From Cellvibrionaceae bacterium (GTDB taxonomy: Bacteria > Pseudomonadota > Gammaproteobacteria > Pseudomonadales > Cellvibrionaceae), in contig JANQJP010000061.1 in the NCBI GenBank assembly GCA_028281575.1, positions 1 through 54,881 on the forward strand: a stretch of DNA of 54,881 bases. Reading direction: 5' to 3'. Shown here piece by piece: positions 29,929-37,778 of the stretch. The notes under the pieces were generated by a model. It did no database searches. It was not told the origin of the DNA and saw nothing but the letters and a program-made list of their open reading frames with translations. A program made the position numbers and the translations under genes. Position 1 is the stretch's first letter. Every line of letters begins with the position of its first letter.

Positions 29929-31141
29929 CCTGCTCGTTACTGTATTCTCTTTTTATACCTCATTTCTATATGCAGAAACGCGTATTTCGGGTTTATTAGA
30001 TTTACGTGCTGTTGATAGTAATACGGATATATCCTGGATAGATGCAGGATTGGCGCCAACCCGCTTCGCAGCTGATGATGATGTGGCGTTGGGACAGGCG
30101 GTTATTGCTGCTCACTGGCAGATATCTAACGCACTGTCTCTCGATGGCGTTACGTCGCTGTATGACGATGCGGGCAATAGTATAGGCATTAACGAGCTAT
30201 ACATTAAGTATGCCCCTGCACCTAGAAATCCATGGCATATACAAGCGAAAGCAGGCAGTTTTTTTCCGGAAATATCTCTGGAAAATACAGGTGTCGGCTG
30301 GACTTCCCGGGTACCGCTCACTAATTCTGCAATTAATACCTGGATAGGTGAAGAAGTAAAGCTTTCCGGCGTACAGGTGTCACTGCAAAACCTGGGAAAA
30401 ATGGCGGGACGCGAATGGGATTTTACGTCGAGTTTAAGTTTATTCGTGAATAATGACCCTACGGGAAGTATGCTGGCGTGGCGTGGTTGGGCTATGCACG
30501 ACAGGCAACTTCGTTTGGGCGAAGAAATTGCGATAGCCGATTTGCCGACTATAGGGTCTGAAATGGGTTTTGAAAATCAATCGCCATATTATGACCCGTT
30601 TACAGAGGTGGATGACCGGCCCGGTTACGCGCTGTCCATGTCTATCAAAAAAACGAGAGGGCCGGGTTTAAAGTACTACCGTTATGATAACCGGGCGAAT
30701 CCTGTATCCGTGAGAGATAGACAATATGGTTGGCATACCCGCTTCGATCATTTAAGTTTTTCGTATCCGTTGCGCACGTCTACGCGTGTAATTGCCCAAT
30801 GGCTTAGCGGCAGTTCGTTGATGGGGTTTAAAACAGAAGAGCATGTAGATATACATTTTTCTGCGTGGTTTCTAAGTGTAACTGAAAAGTTTACTCACTT
30901 TCGCCTGAGCATTCGCTATGAGACTTTTAATGTGGAAGATCGTGACCGGACGCCAATGGATGACAATAGACAAAAGGGAGACGCGTGGACGCTTGGTTTG
31001 CGTTATGACGTCAACAAATCTTTTTCAGTTGCGGCAGAATATATTGCACTGAAAGAAAAAAACTATGCGCGAAAATATTTTAATCAACCCATAGATATTG
31101 GGTTTAGTCAATCGCAGCTGGCATTTCAGTGGCGATTTTAA
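29897..31141 (+). CDS. Outer-membrane porin-like beta-barrel protein
   Basis: This 414-aa exported protein has a signal peptide (to about residue 26, SFLYA-ETRISG), many alternating polar and aromatic strands, and a C-terminal phenylalanine (LAFQWRF) typical of outer-membrane barrels recognised by Bam. It is probably a non-specific or ligand-specific porin. The gene overlaps the GGDEF-EAL gene by 32 bases, so its supply is tied to that of the cupredoxin and the c-di-GMP enzyme. The ATG at 29897 gives a normal leader. No specific substrate can be inferred. Confidence 0.75.
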   Translation: MLLKLVKFLSSLLVTVFSFYTSFLYAETRISGLLDLRAVDSNTDISWIDAGLAPTRFAADDDVALGQAVIAAHWQISNALSLDGVTSLYDDAGNSIGINELYIKYAPAPRNPWHIQAKAGSFFPEISLENTGVGWTSRVPLTNSAINTWIGEEVKLSGVQVSLQNLGKMAGREWDFTSSLSLFVNNDPTGSMLAWRGWAMHDRQLRLGEEIAIADLPTIGSEMGFENQSPYYDPFTEVDDRPGYALSMSIKKTRGPGLKYYRYDNRANPVSVRDRQYGWHTRFDHLSFSYPLRTSTRVIAQWLSGSSLMGFKTEEHVDIHFSAWFLSVTEKFTHFRLSIRYETFNVEDRDRTPMDDNRQKGDAWTLGLRYDVNKSFSVAAEYIALKEKNYARKYFNQPIDIGFSQSQLAFQWRF

Positions 31142-31165
31142 ACATATGTTTCTTGATAAGTATCT

Positions 31166-32359
31166 TTAACCTATCACTTCAATGACTTCCCAGCATGCGC
31201 CCATAGTATGGTAGTCGCATTTATTTCCGGCTGGGCTTTTTATGTCAGTATATTTTTGATTATCTTGCGTAAGAATGCGATACCAGCCACCATATTTATG
31301 GTCGACCATATGTTCCCAGACGTAAGCCCAGATTTTGTCATACCAAAGCCAATACTCATCACTTTTTGTTACTGAGGCCAGGCGAGCTGCCGCCGCGATG
31401 CTTTCTGCTTGAACCCAATAGTACTTATCGCCATCGCAAAATTTCCCTTCGGGTGTAATTGTGTAGACAAGGCCGCCGTGTTGTTCATCCCAGGATGTGG
31501 CCATGGTGCGCTTAAACAGCGATTCAGCCCGCTCTACCATCCAGGGTTCGGGGCGAAGTTTGTAGAGTGTCAGAAGTAATTTGCTCCACTCGGTTTGGTG
31601 TCCAGATTGAAACCCCCACGGGCGTTTTAAGTTCAATGGATCATCAATATTGCAGTCCCAATCTACGTCCAGCGAAGGCGTATAATGCTCCCAAATCAGC
31701 CCACCGGCTTTATCGGCCAGTTGCACTGTAACCGTTTGCGCAAGCTGATAGGCCCGATCGAGGAACCGTTGATCTTTTGTTGCCTGAAATGCGGCAAGCA
31801 TCGCCTCACAGCAGTGCATATTGGCGTTTTGGCCGCGGTATAAACCGGTTTTACTCCAGTCGGGTGACGCATCGTCCGCATATACACCTTGGGTTGGCTG
31901 CCACAAACGTGTTTCCATTAAATCCCATGTCGCATAAATATCTGCTTCAGTACTTTCAATACCGATCGCGTAGCAATTGGCGTAGGCGAGCAATACAAAT
32001 GCGAGACCATAGCAATAGTTAGTTTGGTCGCTAGCCTGGTTGTGAAGAAGCGCCCAGTGATAACCGCAGCGATTATTATCCCAATGCACGTCACGCAGGT
32101 AAGTCAGCCCACGTTCCACGTTACTTAAATACTGCGGGTTTTTAAAATAAAGATATGCTTTACAGTAGTTAAAAATAATACGCGTAGTGCTAACGATATG
32201 TTTTTCTTCTGATGAGAAAATAGACCCGTTATCATAAAAGTTTTGATGGTAACCACCGAATTTTTGGTCGATGATATTAGGGTTGTAAAACGCTAGTATC
32301 GACTCGATATGATTGAGCAAAAATTTGTGGCTTCTAAAGTTGGGTTGATCAGGGGGCAC
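31166..32359 (-). CDS. AGE-family sugar epimerase/isomerase
   Basis: This enzyme has the (alpha/alpha)6-barrel of the N-acylglucosamine 2-epimerase, cellobiose 2-epimerase and mannose isomerase group. Motifs along the length fit the family: FGGYHQNFYDNG near the start, STTRIIFNYCKAY, NANMHCCEAMLAA, GHQTEWSKLLL, YYWVQAESIAAAARL and a late KYGGWYRILTQD. The open frame reaches 32470, but its first 37 codons do not look like this family. A GTG at 32359 begins MPPDQPNFRSHKFLLNHIES, where family members usually start. Substrate cannot be told. No signal peptide is seen from the GTG, so it is cytoplasmic. Confidence 0.85.
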   Translation of the reverse strand: MPPDQPNFRSHKFLLNHIESILAFYNPNIIDQKFGGYHQNFYDNGSIFSSEEKHIVSTTRIIFNYCKAYLYFKNPQYLSNVERGLTYLRDVHWDNNRCGYHWALLHNQASDQTNYCYGLAFVLLAYANCYAIGIESTEADIYATWDLMETRLWQPTQGVYADDASPDWSKTGLYRGQNANMHCCEAMLAAFQATKDQRFLDRAYQLAQTVTVQLADKAGGLIWEHYTPSLDVDWDCNIDDPLNLKRPWGFQSGHQTEWSKLLLTLYKLRPEPWMVERAESLFKRTMATSWDEQHGGLVYTITPEGKFCDGDKYYWVQAESIAAAARLASVTKSDEYWLWYDKIWAYVWEHMVDHKYGGWYRILTQDNQKYTDIKSPAGNKCDYHTMGACWEVIEVIG

Positions 32360-32500
32360 TGTGGTTGATCCCGTTAGATATACCTCGCGGCAAAGCCTAA
32401 CAGCTGAAATATTGGCTATCAAGACATTCGTTGTAATTAAACTAGCGGGGTAGGTTATGAATTTAATCAATAAGGAAATAAGTTCTTTATAGTCGCTGCC

Positions 32501-32827
32501 TTAATAAGCGTTATCATTCAGCGCAGCTAAGTCATTATTTCCAAGTGGCACTTCAAGGGCATTTGTTTCAAATTTGGCGGGTTGTCCGATCATTTCATCA
32601 TAAGCACTTTCTTGTTTTAATACCGTACGTCTAACATCCAGCCTGGAGAAAAGCGTTTGTAATTCGACTTTGTTAAATGATCGTAATGGTATCCTGTGCT
32701 TGTCGACTACGTAGTGTTCTTTGTTGTCGATAAGTACAGATACTTGGTACAGGCTTCGGTCGAGTGAGTGGATAATCACCTTATCGATCGAGCGTAATTT
32801 TTTAAGTTCAGCTACTCGCAGAGGCAT
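32501..32827 (-). CDS. DUF6482-like small protein
   Basis: This 108-aa soluble protein has a central beta-rich part (KVIIHSLDRSLYQVSVLIDN, then KHRIPLRSF) and a DEMIG motif near residue 80. The pattern resembles the DUF6482 family of gammaproteobacteria, where a similar DEMxG segment occurs. Function is unknown. It lies downstream of the nucleotidase, separated from it by a terminator-like hairpin, and 142 bases upstream of the epimerase start chosen here. Confidence 0.65.
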   Translation of the reverse strand: MPLRVAELKKLRSIDKVIIHSLDRSLYQVSVLIDNKEHYVVDKHRIPLRSFNKVELQTLFSRLDVRRTVLKQESAYDEMIGQPAKFETNALEVPLGNNDLAALNDNAY

Positions 32828-32861
32828 ATGCTCTTATACGATGGGCAATGGTATTGCGGAT

Positions 32862-32903
32862 TAAAAAAACCGAGCAGGCGTTCGTTACCGACTCGGCTTT
32901 TTT
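32862..32903 (-). terminator. Terminator-like hairpin after the 5'-nucleotidase gene
   Basis: CCGAG at 32870-32874 pairs with CTCGG at 32892-32896. It is flanked by a run of A on the left and a run of T on the right, so it can work on either strand. On the minus strand it lies directly after the nucleotidase stop codon. The stem is short but extended by A-T pairs. Confidence 0.7.
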
Positions 32904-32925
32904 ATTTACTAGCTAATTTTATAAC

Positions 32926-34905
32926 TTACAAATTATCGTCATCTGCGCAAGTAGCTACAGCGCTGTGATCACAACCGCCGGAGTCGATATACGATTGTGT
33001 TGAATACTCTGCATCCGGAAGTTTTTCCAGCAAAGCACCATCGGCGGCCAAAGTCTCGACGTAGTTGATAAAGCCTTGTGCATATTCAGTGAATGTATCG
33101 ACGAAATTGCCAGTGTTAAAAACCGTGCCGAACGTGTCGTAGCCATCGCGGCCTGAAGCGATAAAGTCGTTAGTAACAACGGTATAGGTAGCAGAGGTAT
33201 CAATTGCTGCCCAGGTACCTTCGAGACGAGAGTTAATTTCTACATTTGAAAAACGGCTGCCTTCCGCTTGTGACGCATCGATGTCGTAGCGCAAACCCGA
33301 GGCATATGGGTATGCACCAGTAGAACCGTTCTCAGCGATGGCGTTAGCAAGTGCTTCTTCCAACACATCGATAATTTGCTGACCAGTCATGTCTAAAGTT
33401 ACGAGCGTGTTAGAAAATGGCAACAGCGTAAATGCGTCGGCGATAGTGTAGTCGCCAGCGGCTACATCAACTCGGACACCACCGCCATTTTGAATAGCGA
33501 TGTCTGCAGTGGGCGTAACTGTTAAAAACGCTTTTGCAACGATATTGGAAATATCTGAACCGCGCAGGTAAGTGTCTGAAGCATCACAGATGGTGGAACG
33601 TCCCTGGCCTGGGATGCGCTCTAAACAGAGATCAACCGAGCTGCTGCCGATAACTGCTTGTTCAAGTACCGTAACTTGTTCATCAAAACCTGTAATTAAA
33701 TTTGTGGTCGTCGCGTCTGGTTGGGTAAGTACGATTTCAGGATGACTTGTGAGCGCCTGAACAACTGTGAATGCGTCTGCAGAGTCTAATACGCGATCTT
33801 CGTCATCGTTGTATTCGTATACAAAGTTATCTGAAATCGGCATATACGGTTGACCGCCACAGGCTGTGACATTGCCATCTACGTCAAAACTTACATCCAA
33901 TTTACCAAGTATGTGTGCATACTCCCAAGCTTGCACTACGCATACCGTGTTGCCATCCATGTCCGTGACTTGTGTTGGATAGTCAGCGCTTGGATTGAAA
34001 CCGAGGTCTGAAAAAGTATTGTCGCCCAGAAGCGTGTGCGAATCACCGCCGACAATAACATCCACGCCACTTAAATTAGCTGCAAGTGTTAAATCGTTTG
34101 CGTATTGAAAATGCGTCATCAAAATAATTTTATTTACACCCATCCCGGTAAGGGTATCGATATTGGCCTGCGCTGTGGTTGTTTCGTCAAGGAATTGCGT
34201 GTCGTCGTCAGGGCTGGAAGATTCCTTGGTTTTGTTCGCGATATCGATACCGATAATGCCGACATATTCTCCGTCAATTTCTTTGATGACATACGGCTGG
34301 ATATAACCTGTAGCAATCGCAGATGTTGCACCGGGAACAACGTTAGCCGCCAGAGCTGGGGTATGACAGGCTGTTGAATTTAATGCATCGAGGAAATTTG
34401 CAAGGCCTGCGTCACCATCGTCAAACTCGTGGTTGCCGAGCGCAAAGGCATCAAAGCAGATTTGATTCATCACGGCAGCGTCGGCAGTACCGTTAAACAA
34501 AGAATAATAGAGTGTACCCGTGATGGCATCGCCTGAGTGAAGCTTTAATACGTTGTCATACTGTCCAGTGAGCGTATCAAATAAGCTCACCATCATTGGG
34601 AAACCGCCGTAGGTGACTTCTACTTCAGCAATTGCGCCTGTTTCGGTAGAGGCATTGAGCGTAAGACCGGATACATCGAAATCAAAATCTTCTGCGGGTA
34701 TATGCGAATGGTGGTCATTCATGTGCAGAATAGTTAAGTCAAGAGGTTTTGCCGTGGGTGCAGGTGTGCCAGCGGGGCCCTGTTCGCCTTGAGGCCCTTG
34801 CTCACCCTGAGGGCCTTGTTCACCATCTTCACCGTCGTCACCGCCACAGGCAATTAACATGCTGCTCAACAAGCCCGCCGTAACGAGCGCTTTCCAGCTA
34901 TTCAT
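32926..34905 (-). CDS. 5'-nucleotidase/UshA-like lipoprotein with collagen-like linker
   Basis: This 659-aa cell-surface or periplasmic enzyme releases phosphate from nucleotides or UDP-sugars. The lipobox LIAC gives Cys20. About eight Gly-X-Y triplets (residues 25-48, GED/GEQ/GPQ type) form a collagen-like stalk. The metallophosphatase domain follows: LHMNDHHSH, SGDAITGT, ALGNHEFDDG, MTHFQYAN and GGDSHTLLG supply the metal ligands. The C-terminal nucleotide-binding domain has IQNGGGVRVD, LLPFSNTLVTLDMTG and FIASGRDGYDTF. GGAGTGAATT lies before the ATG. A Pho-box-like site lies 46 bases upstream. Confidence 0.9.
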   Translation of the reverse strand: MNSWKALVTAGLLSSMLIACGGDDGEDGEQGPQGEQGPQGEQGPAGTPAPTAKPLDLTILHMNDHHSHIPAEDFDFDVSGLTLNASTETGAIAEVEVTYGGFPMMVSLFDTLTGQYDNVLKLHSGDAITGTLYYSLFNGTADAAVMNQICFDAFALGNHEFDDGDAGLANFLDALNSTACHTPALAANVVPGATSAIATGYIQPYVIKEIDGEYVGIIGIDIANKTKESSSPDDDTQFLDETTTAQANIDTLTGMGVNKIILMTHFQYANDLTLAANLSGVDVIVGGDSHTLLGDNTFSDLGFNPSADYPTQVTDMDGNTVCVVQAWEYAHILGKLDVSFDVDGNVTACGGQPYMPISDNFVYEYNDDEDRVLDSADAFTVVQALTSHPEIVLTQPDATTTNLITGFDEQVTVLEQAVIGSSSVDLCLERIPGQGRSTICDASDTYLRGSDISNIVAKAFLTVTPTADIAIQNGGGVRVDVAAGDYTIADAFTLLPFSNTLVTLDMTGQQIIDVLEEALANAIAENGSTGAYPYASGLRYDIDASQAEGSRFSNVEINSRLEGTWAAIDTSATYTVVTNDFIASGRDGYDTFGTVFNTGNFVDTFTEYAQGFINYVETLAADGALLEKLPDAEYSTQSYIDSGGCDHSAVATCADDDNL

Positions 34906-34950
34906 AATTCACTCCAATACATTAATATTTGGCTTAAGTCAGAAGATGCT

Positions 34951-34968
34951 ATGACGGAATTTTTACAG
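34951..34968 (-). promoter_or_regulatory. Possible Pho box upstream of 5'-nucleotidase
   Basis: On the minus strand, CTGTAAA and CCGTCAT are separated by 4 bases. Compared with the PhoB half-site CTGTCAT, 5 and 6 of 7 positions match. The spacing is the one PhoB requires, and phosphate control of a nucleotidase is biologically sensible. The match is imperfect and no matrix score was computed. Confidence 0.3.
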
Positions 34969-35024
34969 CTGGATGAAGCGTTTTTGTAGAAATTGTGAAT
35001 AGTGTGCGACAAATAAAATAGAAA

Positions 35025-36077
35025 TTAACCCTGGATGTCGTCATTGGAAAAGATAACCACGTGTTGTAAATCGACGCTGACACTTAAGGTGTCACCAATG
35101 GCAAAATCGACATGGCTGGGCGTAACGCACAGAATGTATTGATCGTCCGTGAGAGCGAGTTGATAGAGGTATTCTGCACCGCGGAATAATTTGTCTTTGA
35201 TGCGTAATTTAAGCGGGCTCTCCGGGTTGAATACAAGGTCATCAGGACGCAGCAGTACACCGTAGTCGCGGCCTGTTTCCCAGCCATTGGCTTCGGTAAT
35301 AATACCGAGCCCATTTTCCAGTTGCCCTTTGTCGTTTAGTCGTGCATTAACCACGTGGCCTTCGCCAATAAAGTTTGCGACAAAACGGTTTTTTGGTTTG
35401 TGATATAGCTGGTAGGGAGTATCCCATTGCAGGAGTTTGCCCGAATTCATAACACCAACTTTATCTGCTATAGCAAATGCTTCCTGTTGATCATGGGTAA
35501 CAAATATCGCTGTAATATTATGGTCTTTAAGTAGCACCCGCACATCCTTGGCAAGTGCTTCGCGCAACGCGGTATCCAAGCTGGAAAAAGGCTCATCCAG
35601 AAGCAATATGTCAGGTTTTGGGGCGATCGCGCGTGCGAGCGCAATTCGCTGTTGTTGGCCACCGGAAAGTTCATGTGGGAATTTCCGTGCGTATTTTTCG
35701 AGTCCAACCATTGTGAGCATGGCGCTAATACGTTGTTTGCGTTCGTCCTTACTGAGTTTTCGTAAACCAAAACCGATATTATTTTCTACACTGAGATGCG
35801 GAAAGAGGGCAAAATCCTGGAACACCATGCCCACATGTCGGCGCTCAGGATTGAGTGTAAAACCTGGACGGCTAACAATCTGTCCCGCGAGCGCAATTTT
35901 TCCAGAGCTGATAGGTTCAAATCCCGCGATTGCGCGCTGTAAGGAGCTCTTGCCACATCCTGATGGGCCCAACAGGCATGCGATTTCACCTTTATTTAAA
36001 TCCAGGCTCAGCCCGGAGACCGCAGTCAGCGCGCCGTATTTAAGCTCGGCATTATCAATTGAAAGTTGGTAAGACAT
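35025..36077 (-). CDS. fbpC: Iron(III) ABC transporter ATP-binding protein FbpC-like
   Basis: This 350-aa ATPase energises ferric iron import. It has Walker A GPSGCGKSS near residue 38, a Q-loop in VFQDFALFPH, the signature LSGGQQQRIALARA, Walker B ILLLDEPFSSLD and the switch histidine in THDQQEA. A C-terminal TOBE-like regulatory domain of about 110 residues follows, as in FbpC. It is the last gene of a three-gene minus-strand operon, 27 bases after the permease gene. Metal specificity is taken from the FbpA partner. Confidence 0.9.
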   Translation of the reverse strand: MSYQLSIDNAELKYGALTAVSGLSLDLNKGEIACLLGPSGCGKSSLQRAIAGFEPISSGKIALAGQIVSRPGFTLNPERRHVGMVFQDFALFPHLSVENNIGFGLRKLSKDERKQRISAMLTMVGLEKYARKFPHELSGGQQQRIALARAIAPKPDILLLDEPFSSLDTALREALAKDVRVLLKDHNITAIFVTHDQQEAFAIADKVGVMNSGKLLQWDTPYQLYHKPKNRFVANFIGEGHVVNARLNDKGQLENGLGIITEANGWETGRDYGVLLRPDDLVFNPESPLKLRIKDKLFRGAEYLYQLALTDDQYILCVTPSHVDFAIGDTLSVSVDLQHVVIFSNDDIQG

Positions 36078-36104
36078 GAACGTAAAAATGAGGGTTAACA
36101 GGCT

Positions 36105-37778
36105 CTAGGGTTTAGTTTGCTGATTCATTGCGCGTGATAATAACAGGACTGGCAGCAAACCGACGAGCACAATAGCCAGCGCTGAACTGGATGCGTCGAT
36201 CAGTCGTTCATCTGAGGCCAGCTCATAGGCTCTTACAGCGAGCGTATTAAAATTAAATGGGCGCAGAATAAGCGTCGTGGGCAATTCTTTAAGCACATCG
36301 ACGAAAACCAATAACAAAGCAGCAACCAGGCTTGTTTTTAACATGGGTAAATGAATTTTACAGAGTACTTTGTGTGGTCGCATCCCCAGGGTGCGGGCAG
36401 AATGGTCAATACTCGGATATATTTTTGCGTAACCCGACTCCAAGGTTTGCACAGAAACGGAAAAAAAACGCACGACATAAGCAAACACTGCCGCGATTAA
36501 GGTTCCGCTTAAAAGAAGCCCTGAAGAAACACTAAAATTTTTCACTAACCAACGATCGAGCCCATTGTCGAAGGCGGCGAAAGGTATTAGCACGCCGACG
36601 GCTATCACGGTTCCCGGAACCGCATAGCCCAGCGTCGCGGCGCGCAGCGCAAGGCTAGCCCATTTGCTTTTGTGCATGATTCGCTGAGCGAAGCAGACAA
36701 GCACAGCCAAAAATAAACACACAATTGACGCAATAGCAGCCAAACTAAAACTGTTAAACACTAATTTTGCAAAAGACCAGTCCAGCGCGGTTTGCCAGGT
36801 TTCAAGTGCCCAAGCCAGGAGTTGGGTGGCGGGCAAGATAAAACCAAAGCCAAGGGGGACGCAGCACCACAAAACCGCAAAAAAAGCGTTTGTGCCAGTT
36901 AACGGAATACGAGGCAGATGTGTTTTTTGCAGGGTCGTGTTGTGAAAACGCATATGTGAGCGCGAGTGTCGTTCAATGACTATCAGCGCAGCGACAAAAA
37001 AAAGCAGCATCGATGATAGTTGCGCCGCCGTATTTAAGTCTCCAAGGCCAAACCACGTTCGAAAAATACCTGTTGTAAAGGTGCTAATACCAAAATATTG
37101 CACGGTGCCATAGTCGGCCAGTGTTTCCATTAACGCTAACGTCATACCTGCGACAATCGCCGGCCGCGCAGCGGGAATAGCAACAAAAAAAAGTGTGCGC
37201 CAGGGGCCATTGCCGAGTGAACGACTGACTTCCAATAACGCGTGTGATTGATTTAAAAATGCAGCGCGTACAATTAAGTAGACGTAGGGGTAAAGCACCA
37301 GGGAAAGCATGCAAATTGCCCCGCCGATAGAGCGGATTTCTGGAAACCAATAATCCCCGTAGCGCCAAGCGAAGGTTTCACGTAAAAATGTTTGCAAAGG
37401 TCCAGCAAAATCGAGCATACCGGTGTAGGTATAGGCGATGATGTAGGCGGGCATTGCCATCGGTAGCAACAATGCCCATTCGAATAAGCGGCGACCGGGA
37501 AAACTGCACATTGTTGTAAGCCATGCAGCGCTTGTGCCGAGTACAAAAGTTCCCAGAGCTACGCCAAGCATAAGTATTAACGAGTTACTCAGGTAGTCAG
37601 GTAGAACGGTATTTGCGATATGCTGGAAATTATCTGAGAAGGGCTGGCCGAGACTGGCGATGATAATAAATAGCGGCAACCAAAGTATGATTGCCACCAC
37701 CGTGATTACTGCAAGCCATCGGGCGTTATAGATTCGCCAGCTGAAAAGGCTTAGCTTTGCTCGTTGCGTTATTTCCAA
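36105..37778 (-). CDS. fbpB: Iron(III) ABC transporter permease FbpB-like
   Basis: This 557-aa inner-membrane protein is a fused double permease with about twelve helices in two homologous halves. Each half carries an EAA-type loop for contact with the ATPase (first half LLEVSRSLGNGPWRTLFFVAIPAARPA; second half DHSARTLGMRPHKVLCKIHLPML). It forms the translocation channel between FbpA and FbpC. The start overlaps the fbpA-like stop region by 10 bases. Confidence 0.9.
   Translation of the reverse strand: MEITQRAKLSLFSWRIYNARWLAVITVVAIILWLPLFIIIASLGQPFSDNFQHIANTVLPDYLSNSLILMLGVALGTFVLGTSAAWLTTMCSFPGRRLFEWALLLPMAMPAYIIAYTYTGMLDFAGPLQTFLRETFAWRYGDYWFPEIRSIGGAICMLSLVLYPYVYLIVRAAFLNQSHALLEVSRSLGNGPWRTLFFVAIPAARPAIVAGMTLALMETLADYGTVQYFGISTFTTGIFRTWFGLGDLNTAAQLSSMLLFFVAALIVIERHSRSHMRFHNTTLQKTHLPRIPLTGTNAFFAVLWCCVPLGFGFILPATQLLAWALETWQTALDWSFAKLVFNSFSLAAIASIVCLFLAVLVCFAQRIMHKSKWASLALRAATLGYAVPGTVIAVGVLIPFAAFDNGLDRWLVKNFSVSSGLLLSGTLIAAVFAYVVRFFSVSVQTLESGYAKIYPSIDHSARTLGMRPHKVLCKIHLPMLKTSLVAALLLVFVDVLKELPTTLILRPFNFNTLAVRAYELASDERLIDASSSALAIVLVGLLPVLLLSRAMNQQTKP

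Noticed and set aside
31140-31152. Palindrome AAACATATGTTT between convergent genes
   Set aside because: Too short and A/T-rich to support as a terminator or binding site.
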